A stretch of 64,000 nucleotides of DNA from Blattamonas nauphoetae. Its lineage: Eukaryota; Preaxostyla; Oxymonadida. Location: NCBI GenBank assembly GCA_033064195.1, contig JARBJD010000017.1:186001-250000 (forward strand), in the 5' to 3' direction. The notes beneath the pieces are model-generated. The model did not search any database. It had not been told where the DNA came from and was given only the letters and a program-made list of their open reading frames with translations. Numbering within the stretch: position 1 is the stretch's first letter; the number at the start of each line of letters is the position of its first letter. Made by a program: the position numbers and the translations under genes. Shown one piece after another: positions 24,860 through 34,630 of this stretch.

Positions 24860-27472
24860 TCATGAGTGTGGTTGGTTTTCTCGCATTCTCTCGAGAGCGT
24901 AGGGAGGGATGAGGCGTGCCACCTGGTCCGGGATGAGGGGAGGGGCAAGGAAGGTCGGCACGAGAAGCTTCCAATGGTGTGGGAAGTAGAGGGGCCACAC
25001 GTAGAAAGAGTCAAGGGAGGGATGGAGGGTGAACTGCGAGGGGATGAATGTTGGGTTTGTGAAGCGGGGGAGGTTTTGCCTGATGTGGTTGAAGATCGAC
25101 TCTGTCTTCTTTGGATACGCTTTGTCCGCCATTTCCTTGTACGTGTCGGACAGGAAATTCCCGAAGAGTCCGCTGGTGGTGTGGCGGGCAATGAAGCGGA
25201 GTGTCCTTTCTGTGAACTCGAATTCGGTCGGGCAGACCATCAATATTTGGAACACACAATCCAAAAACTGGACAAAAGTGGGTGAGATCTGGTTGGGATC
25301 AACAACACCCTTCGCGTTCCGCTTGAACCCTGTTCGAGACCCAAAGCGGTGCCCAAAGAGACACCATTCACGGTCGATGAGTGTGAGGAAGCCGTGGATG
25401 GTGCGGAAGTACGGGTTGGACAAGATGGAGATGAGCGAGGTCAGCGCAGGTGTCCGATCCCACCCGTCTGTGCAGTGGATCAGAATGTGGTGGGCCGACA
25501 GAGCTTCCACAAGACTTCTGGCCGACGTGAGAATCAGGTTGACGTGGTACGACCACTTCGAGGCCCGCACTTCTTCGGCAAAGCTGCAAAAATGAGGAAG
25601 AAGAAAAACACACTTTTCTGGTTTGCTGTCGTCTCGGAAGAGGTTGCGGCAGGCGGTTGTGAGTCCACGCATGCTTTTCCTCATCTCGTGGATGTTGTCG
25701 ATGTTGAGGAAGGAGCAGGAAGCAAACGGATGGTTCTTCCCCTTCTCCCAGCCACCGTTCACAATCGCGTTCCCAAACGCCGCCGCAAACGGACGAGCGT
25801 CGATGATGAGCATCGGTTTGCCGTGGTCGAGGAAGACATTCCGGCTGGACTTCTCGGAAGGACTGGCTCGCTCTTGGAGGGAGGTTGTCTGGTCCTCACT
25901 TTCTGTCTTGACGTCTTCGTTCTCTGGTTGTGGCGTCACGCTTTGGGTTTTCAGTTCCTCGTGTTCTGCTGTCTGTTCGTCCTTGTCTTCTTCTCCCTGC
26001 TCAGACAGGGGGACAGTGGACGATGGGGGAGGAGAGTCCACACTGCGCTCAGACGGGTGGCTGGTCTCCCCTTCGACGTACTGCTCCTCTCTCTGATTCT
26101 CGAGGGACGTGGTGTGAGGTGTGGCAACGGTGGATGGGGCGGGGGTGGAGACGGAGATGGAGGAAGAAGGCTCCTTCGTCTCGTCACTCTCAGCCACACT
26201 CGGAAGCATCGAATGGCGACGCTCGTTTGTTGAGAACGAGACAGAGCGTGGTGGGACTGGGAGTGACTTCCTTCTGGACAAGTTCAGCGACATCCTGATT
26301 TTATTGATTGTGTAAGGATTCGGAAGCAGATTGACAGGTTTATGGACCGGCTGAGGGACACATTCCGTCTCGTTCTTTGGCGCCTCCTCTTCGTGATGCT
26401 CCACAACTTGCTGATGAGACTCGGATTCAGACTCGTCAGACGGGTGATTGGACTGATGCAGAACGTCCAGAAGCTGTTGCCATGCGTGGTCTGCGTGGGA
26501 TTGGGAGATCGCTTTGAGGAGGTTTTCGTCTTTGTCGTTTCTTTTTGATGTCAGGCCAGCCTTTGGTTGAGCTGAACGGCACACAGTCTTTCCGCTGATA
26601 TGTGCATATGAAAGAACAGGAATTCGACCATTTCCCCGGAATTTTGCGATTTCTTTGAGGTCTTCATCTGAAACAGAGCATGGAACGCAGAGAAATGGAG
26701 GATAGGTTTTTGAGAGAGAAAAATCGTTGTTGATGTTTGTTAGACGCCAAGCATGTGCATCTGATTCTATATCATGCGATTCTGGTGGAAGAACACCCAT
26801 CAAAGGATATTCGACAGAGAAAAGGCATTGAAACCAATCAATTTCATCTTGATCAGTTGGAGTTGTTTGTTTGGCCAAATAAATAGCTTGATGATATGAA
26901 AAACAGAATGGTTGATCTGGGATAATACGCAAGGAGTTGTCAATTGACGAAAACAATTTGCTTCTGACATGGTTGTGGCTCCCTGTGTAAATGCTTGAGA
27001 ACTCTCAAACAAATGAAATAGAAACTTTAATATTCGAGTATCCTTCAAATTGACCTTGAGATAATACGAGGATGGGTTCCTGCTGGTCCTTTGTCCTCCA
27101 ATTTTTTCAATTGACAGTAGAGCTAAGAGTGGCACAGAAATCTTTTGTGGTTTCGGCTAAACATCAAGATGATGAGAAAATACGTTGGTGATATAGAGAG
27201 AGGGTAGAATTAAATTGATTCTTTGGTAACAGACTCTGTTTTGGATGGTTGGAATGAAAAGAAGGCGATAGTTGGTCACATAGAGTGTTCCACTCAATGA
27301 AAGAGCACTGAAGGCAATTTCCTCAAAGATTCCTTCGTTGTTAACAATTTCGCCTGGCAGTAGATCTGGAACTGTGGATGGTGCTTGGGCTGGGTTTCAG
27401 TCAGGAAGAAAGTGACGAGTGTGCGATTCAAAACACAATAAAAATGAAAAGAGAAAGACAAGGATTTGCCAT
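24860..27472 (-). CDS. Myotubularin-family phosphoinositide 3-phosphatase with large insert
   Basis: Dephosphorylates PI3P and PI(3,5)P2 on endosomes. Start ATG 27472 gives MANP, then an intron leads to the PH-GRAM domain (LLPGEIVNNEGIFEEIAF, TLYVTNYRLLFIP). The phosphatase domain has FRGNGRIPVLSYAH, SAQPKAGLTSKRNDKDENLL, IDARPFAAAFGNA and DIHNI-like NIDNIHEMRKSM. The active-site loop HCTDGWDRT (C-x5-R) is intact, so the enzyme should be active. It continues with GHRFGSRTGFKR and ends at the TGA at 24860. Between the SQP block and the IDARP block lies an insert of about 200 residues rich in Ser, Pro and Glu (about 25830-26480) that most myotubularins lack. Divergent from the TTLL gene, 104 bp between ATGs. 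Confidence 0.93.
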
Positions 27473-27576
27473 AGGCGTTGGGGAGGGGCTTTCAGACATC
27501 GTGCGAATGAAGCAGGGATTGTTTTAAATAATGGGCTTTTTCAAACACTTTTTTCTGATTCTGTGTCACCTATCAG
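27473..27576. promoter_or_regulatory. Short shared region between divergent myotubularin and TTLL starts
   Basis: Only 104 bp separate the two outward-facing ATGs, so both promoters and 5' leaders must fit here or overlap coding sequence. The right half is T-rich with a TTTTAAATAATG stretch. No clear TATA box or known factor site can be named. The regulatory role is inferred from geometry only. Confidence 0.35.
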
Positions 27577-29778
27577 ATGGAGGTTGATTTTCCGAATCAA
27601 CCAGACCCAAACCTTCCTTTCTGTGATCCACAAACAAGGAAGGCAAAACATCCATGTGTTGATGTAGAAGGGTGTCGATATGACATCGGTGTGTTTGGCT
27701 GAACTGCTCTGATTTATTGATTCTTTTTGCTTTTCACTAGATTATCAATGATTTTGCGTGACTTTCTCTCGTACTTTTAGCTAGGGCAGCTCTCAACAAC
27801 TTGCAATATTGTCGTTGTCGAAAACATGAACATGTCCGTCTGTATTATCTTGACACGACGCCACAAGTTGAAACTTTGACTAAACTATCACCGTCACAGG
27901 TACTCCAACTATTTTTCCTCCCATTGACAATCCAATTCTTCACTCCCCAAGACAATGACAAAATTTCCTCACATGGCACACTGCTCTCAAAAAGCAGGAT
28001 TCTTCCAACATCTCAACAGAATGAGATTATGTTATCCAGACGAATACAATTTTATTCCAAGAACGTGGGTTCTTCCTCAAGATAAGGCCGAACTCATCGC
28101 TGAATTCAATCTGCAGAAAACTAGAAAAACTCCAAATACATACATTGTCAAACCATCTTCAGGAACACAGGGTGTCGGAATTTATCTTGTTCAGGATATC
28201 GAATCTATTCGACCTTCCACGGAACAAATCATTGTCCAAGAATATCTCAACAGGCCATTTCTGATTGATGGACTCAAATTTGACTTAAGAGTTTATGTTC
28301 TCGTCTCATCAGTTGCTGATCCTAATCCTATTTCCTCATCTGGTCCTTCACTTTGGGTTTGGTTGGGAAAGGAGGGATTGGCAAGGTTCTGCACAAAGAA
28401 ATACAACGACAACATCACCAAACAGAGTTTAAGTGAAGTCTTTATGCATCTGACGAACTATGCTGTAAATAAAACATCCAAAGATTTTGTTGGAAACGAA
28501 GAAGCAGGCAGCGATGACAAAGGGAGCAAACGCTCTCTTTCTTCCATCACACGCCTCCTTCATGAACAGGGACACGACACAGACGCATTGTGGGCCAAAA
28601 TCAGTTCTGTCCTTGTGAAAACCATGCTCGCACTTCACCCATCTCTTCTTTCTGTCTACGCCACTCACTGTGCCCAACCGACCGAAGCACAATCCGGTCC
28701 ATACCGCACAGAACACTCGCAATGCTGGCAAATGCTTGGATTTGACGTCATGCTCGACGCGGACCTCAATCCGTTTGTGATTGAGATCAACCACGCAGCC
28801 TCGTTCGTCACCGACTCGCCTCTCGACACAGCCATCAAGTACAACGTGATCCACAGTGCTCTCACGCTCATGGACGACCTCAACATGGCCTCCACGTCTT
28901 CCGAGGACGGCACAAACAGGTCCATCCTCGAGTCGCAAGGCGGGTTCTATCGGCAGATCTATCCGATGTGCCCGTCCTCGCTCAACGGAGTCAGCCTGGC
29001 CTCGTGGATGTCAGAGGGCCTCACACACACTCCGCCCCCGTCTGAAGAGCAGAAGAGCGTGGCAATCACCCGCAGCCCGTTCTGCTCTGTCGTCGACACG
29101 ATGGGGATCTTCAACTACGCCGCCCTCCACCACACGTTCTACCGGCTCTGCGGCGTCAAGCCCTCTTTTGGGCTGTCCATCATCGCCAACGTTGGGCCGT
29201 GCATCTCCGCTGAGTACAAACTGTACCTTCAGCGTTGTGCGGAGAGCGCGAAAGAGGCTCCCGATTCAGCCCCCGCAACCAAAGCGAAGGCGGGCAGAGA
29301 CGCGAGGCCGTCGTCCTCCTCTCTCCCTCCCCCGCGGGCCCACCAACCGTACACAACCAACGCCTCTCGATTCTGCCAGTTTGGGCGGAATTCTGGGCTG
29401 ACGCAACTCCTCCGAATGACACAGGCCGACTTCGACACTCTCTTCCGGCACGTCACCCGTAGTAGCGGCCGAGTGAGTGCTGTGAGTGGGTCTGGAAAGG
29501 TGCAGAGCCCGTCTTCGACCACTCGCGACGCGCGGACGAAGGTCGGAGCAGCACCTGTCAACTCCGCCTCGCAGACGCAGATGGGATATGGCGAGTGGTG
29601 TCAAGCTGCCCTCCAACTTGCTCTTCGGAAAAGTGAAGGGGCGACTCCGCTTGATGCTTGTCTTCATTTCATCTCGTTCCTTGAGGAGGACCTGCTCAAG
29701 ACAGAGATCACGGAACGTAAACCGATCGTTTCCAGACCTAGTTCAATGAAAGCTCTCCCTCCAAAACTACCAAACTAA
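27577..29778 (+). CDS. Tubulin tyrosine ligase-like polyglutamylase (TTLL)
   Basis: ATP-grasp enzyme that adds glutamates to tubulin tails, acting in cilia and other stable microtubules. Exon 1 from ATG 27577 encodes MEVDFPNQPDPNLPFCD. Introns near 27691-27780 and 27900-27951 follow. The TTL core is clear: PRTWVLPQD, IVKPSSGTQGVGIYL, QEYLNRPFLIDGLKFDLRVY (Lys and Arg of the ATP site), HLTNYAVNK and LGFDVMLDADLNPFVIEINH with the metal-binding Glu-x-Asn. About 620 residues; the C-terminal 230 residues are variable. Closest in style to TTLL4/5/6/13-type polyglutamylases, though chain specificity cannot be told. The final exon (27953-29778) turns markedly GC-rich from 28700 on. Confidence 0.92.
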
Positions 29779-29902
29779 CGAGTTTCTATATTTCCCTGTT
29801 AATTTTCTTAGAATGACGCTCTTTTTTCTTCATTTTTCCGAAAGAGCATTGAAAAAGGGGGGATCTTAACTAAATCGCCAAGTTGCAACTATAGTGGACT
29901 AA

Positions 29903-30785
29903 ATGAATACAACGAAAAAGGTCGAAGCCCTCGCTGCAAAGGCTCATGAAGTAACGAAGCCATTCCGAAAAGAAGCCTCAGGTACTTTCTTTAACATATA
30001 CTCACTCAACACCTCGTTTACCTCCAGATTCTGTGCGTGAAGCTCTTCAAGAACTTCGCAAGAAGATTCTCCATCTCACAAATCTCGTTACAGTTTCATT
30101 TTGTCAATTTTACTCACCACGATTTTTTCAGACATTCCGGACGAAAGAAGAAGAAATAATGAAAGATTGCGTCATCCCAACATCGTCGACACCTCCATAT
30201 TATGATAACCCTGTTCTTCCTTCTAATAAGGTGAGTTGCTTTCGACATCTCTCTCAATCACTTTATCTCAGACTCTCAGCGGCTTAGTTGAGATCGTTGA
30301 ACAAGAGGCTGTGTCAATCCTAAAAATTTATACATTGATTAAGTTTTGGATTCAGTTATGTGTCCCTCCTCTTGAAGAAGTCTGCCTTTTATCTCACAAT
30401 CATTCTCATCTCTCTACAGGGACAACGATTTGGAGTTGAAGTTCAAACGGAAGTTGTTGGTGATATTACTGCCGCTGAAAACAATGCAGATGATATTGTT
30501 GGATCTCTTCAGGAATACCACGAGAGCAGGGCATCCCATCTCCACAAGGTCTCTCCTCCTCTTTTACTCAGACTTTTGGAATCCTAGATTTGCAAATACG
30601 AAAACATTGAAAACTACAAGACTCTACTCCGAGAATTTGACAGGAAAATCTGGTATGAGACGATCTCTGATCTCCTCAGCCTGAGAAACGATGCTGCAAT
30701 GACAGTTCTGTGTGTAGAAAAGAACGAACAGAAAATTGTGATGCCCAGTGGAATTGCACTCCACATGCATCATTCCATTTATTGA
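29903..30785 (+). CDS. PA28/11S proteasome activator subunit (PSME3-like)
   Basis: Forms a ring on the 20S proteasome and opens its gate without ATP. Six exons from ATG 29903 (MNTTKKVEALAAKAHEV) to TGA 30783. Introns are short: about 29980-30026, 30083-30130, 30232-30271, 30381-30419 and 30550-30589. The C-terminal PA28 domain is recognisable by LVEIVEQEAVSILKIYTLIK, FWIQLCVPPLEEGQRFGVEV, VQTEVVGDI and NYKTLLREFDRKIW. The activation loop and four-helix layout match the animal gamma subunit. About 210 residues, slightly shorter than PSME3 (254) because the variable homolog-specific loop is brief. Presence of only one subunit fits the ancestral homoheptamer. Confidence 0.9.
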
Positions 30786-30829
30786 TTTATCTTGTCTTTC
30801 TTTCATTTCACTGATGATTGCTGAATGAA

Positions 30830-31009
30830 ATGTCTTTGACGATTTCTCTCGCCCTTGCGATCGGAGCCGAGTCTTTCGTTGTAATGATGCTCTTGTGGTG
30901 GAAGAAGAGGGATGGGTGTTCCAAGCTGCAGGTGTCAGAAACATTCAATTCCATCAAAGATGAGATCGAGCCACCAAACAATGGCTCGCATGGACACATC
31001 GTCACCTGA
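30830..31009 (+). CDS. Possible 59-residue single-pass membrane protein
   Basis: An intron-free reading frame from ATG 30830 to the TGA at 31007 lies 44 bp after the PA28 stop. It encodes one hydrophobic segment (residues 4-27, ISLALAIGAESFVVMMLL) followed by a basic WWKKR stop-transfer sequence and a polar tail. That layout is what a small membrane protein would show. However, the opposite strand also has short open frames here, there is no homologue I recognise, and the frame is short enough to be chance. Reported because the stretch between PA28 and Tpx would otherwise be empty for about 470 bp. Confidence 0.33.
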   Translation: MSLTISLALAIGAESFVVMMLLWWKKRDGCSKLQVSETFNSIKDEIEPPNNGSHGHIVT

Positions 31010-31257
31010 GTTATTGCTCATATTCGCATCTCAACAAATTATCAGTCGTGGTCAGATTTTGTTTGACATCATTGAAACAGAGCAATCAATCGCGTTTTCT
31101 GATTGAATGATCGTCAAAATTCTCTCTCAATACTGCCTCGGAGAATGTAAAGCTTACAAGAATGCGTTCGAATGAATTCTATCAAATATTTCGCTGCTTT
31201 TCTCCCTGATTTGATGTCATGTCAAGAGAACCCATACAAAAAGACTTAATCTTCCTC

Positions 31258-31767
31258 ATGACAAGCGTTGACTTCCTTGGAACTCCAATGACCACCTCAA
31301 CACCAACCCTTAAGGTTGGAGATGCTGTTCCAGCATTTACTTTGCAACGTGCTAACGACCTCAGTGCTGTTCAGTCAACTGACATTCTCAAAGCTGGACC
31401 AACCGTCTTTTCCACATTCCCTTCCATCGATACTCCAATCTGCAGCCGCCAAACGCATGAATTCACGAGCAGTGCACTCCTGAAGGATAAGGGAATCAAT
31501 CTCGTTAATGTCTCGATGGATCTTCCATTTGCTCTCCAACGACATGCCAAAGAAGTTGGCTGCCAACGTGAGGAAAGCTTGTTCAGTGATCATCTTGATG
31601 CCAACTTCTCAACAAAATTTGGTGTTCTTCTTGCTGGCCCGCGCCTTCTCGCTCGTGCCGTCTTCTTGACCGACAAACAAGGCAAGATTGCATACGTTCA
31701 AGTTTGCCCAAAAGTAGGTGAAGAACCAAACTACAAAGATCTTTATGCTGCTATTGAGAAACTCTGA
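31258..31767 (+). CDS. tpx: Bacterial-type thiol peroxidase (Tpx)
   Basis: Reduces peroxides with thiols from thioredoxin; in bacteria it is an atypical 2-Cys peroxiredoxin. Single exon, 169 residues, from ATG 31258 (MTSVDFLGTPMTT, which matches the bacterial start VHFQGNPVTV) to TGA 31765. An in-frame ATG at 31219 would add 13 residues and is less likely. The peroxidatic motif FPSIDTPICS is intact (Cys in the place of E. coli Cys61). The SMDLPFA strand is conserved, but the usual resolving Cys position is Ala (FALQRHAKE), with a Cys five residues later (EVGC). A further Cys is in VQVCPKVG. Tpx is a bacterial family; lack of introns among intron-rich neighbours supports lateral transfer. Confidence 0.92.
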   Translation: MTSVDFLGTPMTTSTPTLKVGDAVPAFTLQRANDLSAVQSTDILKAGPTVFSTFPSIDTPICSRQTHEFTSSALLKDKGINLVNVSMDLPFALQRHAKEVGCQREESLFSDHLDANFSTKFGVLLAGPRLLARAVFLTDKQGKIAYVQVCPKVGEEPNYKDLYAAIEKL

Positions 31768-31946
31768 TCTTTTTTTTACATAGCTAATTTTCTCATTTCT
31801 ACACTCACGCCTTAACACATTCGTTAATTTGTTCAATTTCTCTTAAGAAACAGAGTTATTCTGATAATATTCTCGTTAAACGTGGAAAATGAGATATGTT
31901 GTTCAATTGATGTCCGAAACGATCGCTCAATGGGTCTCGTTGAACA

Positions 31947-33368
31947 ATGTCCAAACCTCCAACACCGTCTCAATCGACCACTGCGAAGAACATTTCTGCA
32001 TGGGGTCAACTTTTATATCAGTATGAAAAGCAACGGACAGCTGCACCGCCATATCAGCCACCACCATCAAATTTAGGAAAAAGTATGCGAACAAAGGAGA
32101 GAGACTTTGATCCAGTCTTACAACGATTTCGAGATGAATCAAAGGTATCCTTCACCATTTTACATCCTCCTTGTTAGGATCAATCAATAACTCAGACAGA
32201 AATGATGAAAACCAGGGGAAATGTTGAACGAGTCTGCAATTTTGAGAATTCTTCAAACTCGTCTGACTTCAGAGTGTTAAAAATACCAAACCACGTGAGT
32301 TTAACATTGTTACCAATACACAGGTCATTCAAGGAGCAACGAGTGAACTCCCAAGCTCCGATCCGTCTGAAATCGCCTCCATCATCTATAATCCCCTTTT
32401 CACCTCTCTTTAGTGCAAGTACTCATCGAACAGTTCGTTCAAATGGGCCTCCCCCTCGTAAAGTCAATATCATCTCAAATCGTCCTCTTGACAGAGAGAT
32501 TCCAGTGTCAACTACCGCTAATTCTCCTTCAAAAGGTCCTCTATCTCTTGAAGATGGAGAGTATTTTCGTCCTAAAAAACCAATTGAACTTCCTCCATCC
32601 ATGACAAGAGATTATAACATCATTACCAATTGTTACACTGAAGGAAACGACGAAAAATCGAAAGTACGTTACTGTTCTTTGATTCATCAACATCTGTCTT
32701 TCTAGGCTGATGAAGAATTCTTTCTGAAGCAAGCAGCAAACTCGCTCTACAAGCAACATCGATTTGACCCAATTAAACAATGCTATGTTAATGAAAAACT
32801 GGAAGAAGAAGAAAAGGAGAGAATTGCTGAAGCTGATCGTAAAAAACGCGAGAGACATGAGCAAATGATCCCACAGAGTGTCAAAAATAGGTTTGTACAA
32901 TAAACTAATTTCTTTCATCCTTCTTGTACCACAGAACCGAACGTACATATAATCCAGAAACCTTGGTTGTTTTGGATGAGGCGGGATATCAAAAGCAAGA
33001 GGAAGAAATGGCTCGCAAAAGAGAACAGAGACTTGCTCGCTCGGGTTATTCTTTTGAAAAAACACAACGAGTATTTTTTTTCTTCCTCCACCAGTTTATT
33101 CACCCAATATTCTTCCTCTAGGACAATGGTCAAGCGACAGCTGATCTCACAGCGAGTCGAAAACTCGCCAGACAATCTTACAGGCGATATGAAGTTGAGC
33201 AAACTCGAGGGTTTAACATTGTTTCTAATGTTCCCACTTCGGGCTTCAACTCCTCACCTGCACATCCTCCGTTGACCCAAGTACCCAGAAACGCGTTTCA
33301 GACAGAACTCTGTTTGTCCTTCCTTTCATCTATCATTTTTCCTCTCAGCCATGCTCGGAGCACATTGA
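31947..33368 (+). CDS. Protein with four R-x-[FYV]-N-I-[VI]-[ST]-N motifs, possibly flagellar
   Basis: About 330 residues from ATG 31947 (MSKPPTPSQSTTAKN) to TGA 33366, with seven short introns (for example 32144-32176, about 32237-32277 and 32361-32413). Once spliced, the protein carries REFNIVTN (32294-32317), RKVNIISN (32457-32480), RDYNIITN (32607-32630) and RGFNIVSN (33206-33229). Between the third and fourth lies a charged helical stretch (QAANSLYKQHRFDPIKQCY, then Glu/Lys-rich). I do not recognise the family. Regularly spaced short Arg/Asn motifs in a mostly extended protein suggest repeated binding to a polymer such as a microtubule, and the neighbourhood has other ciliary genes; this is inference. 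The C-terminus ends SMLGAH. Confidence 0.72.
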
Positions 33369-33490
33369 TTTCTTTATTTCTTTATTATTTCGTCCTAATT
33401 TCACACAACTCACGTGTATTGTTTTCTGAGAAATCTCGCAATGTTTTTCCTATTCTCATGAAATGTTTGAAATAAAGATTCGTTACCAGT

Positions 33491-34519
33491 TCAGCCTGGT
33501 ATTGATATCGTAAATTCGCCTCCACTGGAGCTACTGCTGAAATAGGGAGGAGTTGTTGGTTGAACCCTTCCGAGTGGTCCTGAAAATGGTTACTTCAAAA
33601 AGAAAGAGAAACCAATATCACTAACATTGCTGCGAAATCCTCGGTCATCATAGCAAGCGATGTTAAAGCTCTGGCCAAGGTAAACTGGTCCGCCAGGGCC
33701 TTGATGCTTTTTTCCACTCCTCTCTTCCTTAATAATCCGATCCGCTGAAACAGTGATCATCTGTCGAATCAGTTTGATTTGAGATTTGAGTTCTGTTTCC
33801 ATCTTTTTGGGGACTAAGCGCATAAAAAGTGAATTTAATGATACCGTTCTTCCCACTTTCCAAATCATCTTCTATCTCCTTTGCTGTCGGTATTCTATTT
33901 TCATCTTCTTCGATATCTGTTTGATTGATCGTATCGCCACGTTTAGCAGGTGATCTGGTTGGTTGAATGTTCGAATTCCCTTCTGAGATCGATTCATCGT
34001 TCCCAATCACAGTAGGAGAACGTGAAGGGGCTGGAGACCGATCAGGGATCGGAGTTCCAGGCATAGGGACAGTGACTCTCGATGGATCATCACCCAATTG
34101 TTCAATGATGAGCAAGTGTTTCGCTTTCATTGTCTCATCAGTGAGCTGGAAAAAATTCATGGAAAAAGACGGAAACTAACTTCCTGTAGATTTTTCAGTC
34201 GTAGTCGAAGCTGTTCCTCTCCAACAGCTGGAATTTCGTCAATGATAAATCTGGCTCGGCCTGGAGTCCAGTTCTGACGACCTGATTGCCAAGCTTGGTT
34301 TGGATCGCCGCTAAAAAGTGGATCACGGTATGTAGACGGGGTTCTATGAGGAGTGCCACCGCGGTGGGGACGGTACGGCCCTTGATTTTGTCTACCTCGG
34401 TAAGGAGATGGTGTTCCTCCACGTCCCCTTTGGAACTGTCCTGGAGATCCACCACGATATCCTCCTCGATTTTGATTCTGTCGAGGAGGAGTATTTTGCC
34501 TATTTCTGTAATCGGACAT
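33491..34519 (-). CDS. RGG-rich protein, unknown family
   Basis: Starts at ATG 34519 (MSDYRNRQNTPPRQNQ). The first 90 residues are rich in RGG/RG and Pro (RGGYRGG-like runs, FQRGRGGTPSPYRGR), typical of RNA-binding disordered tails. Introns near 34181-34147, about 33850-33820 and 33620-33580 separate further exons: a Ser/Pro/Asp-rich linker (SRVTVPMPGTPIPDRSPAPS), an amphipathic stretch (ELKSQIKLIRQMITVSADRI) and LGQSFNIACYDDRGFRS. The best-fitting last exon ends GGEFTISIPG at a TGA at 33493-33491; another phase would extend the protein by about 40 residues. An RNA-associated role is likely from composition only. Convergent with the upstream motif-repeat gene. Confidence 0.65.
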
Positions 34520-34630
34520 TCTGTCGTGGGCCGATCAGAACAAGATGAATCTCATTGCATTAGATCGAAGAATTCAAACAAAATGATAATGAGTTGCTCT
34601 AAATGTTTCATAAAAGTGATGATGTTATAA

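Noticed and set aside
30900-31050. Minus-strand frame with an internal TGA resembling a short selenoprotein-like membrane protein
   Set aside because: No SECIS-like hairpin could be seen, similarity was weak, and the segment is short; the plus-strand small frame is equally good.
32297-32325. 29-nt GT...AG block (GTGAGT...ACACAG) that looks like an intron
   Set aside because: Read through in frame it encodes EFNIVTNTQ, part of the four-fold repeated motif, so it is coding; the neighbouring frame change is explained by an intron just upstream.
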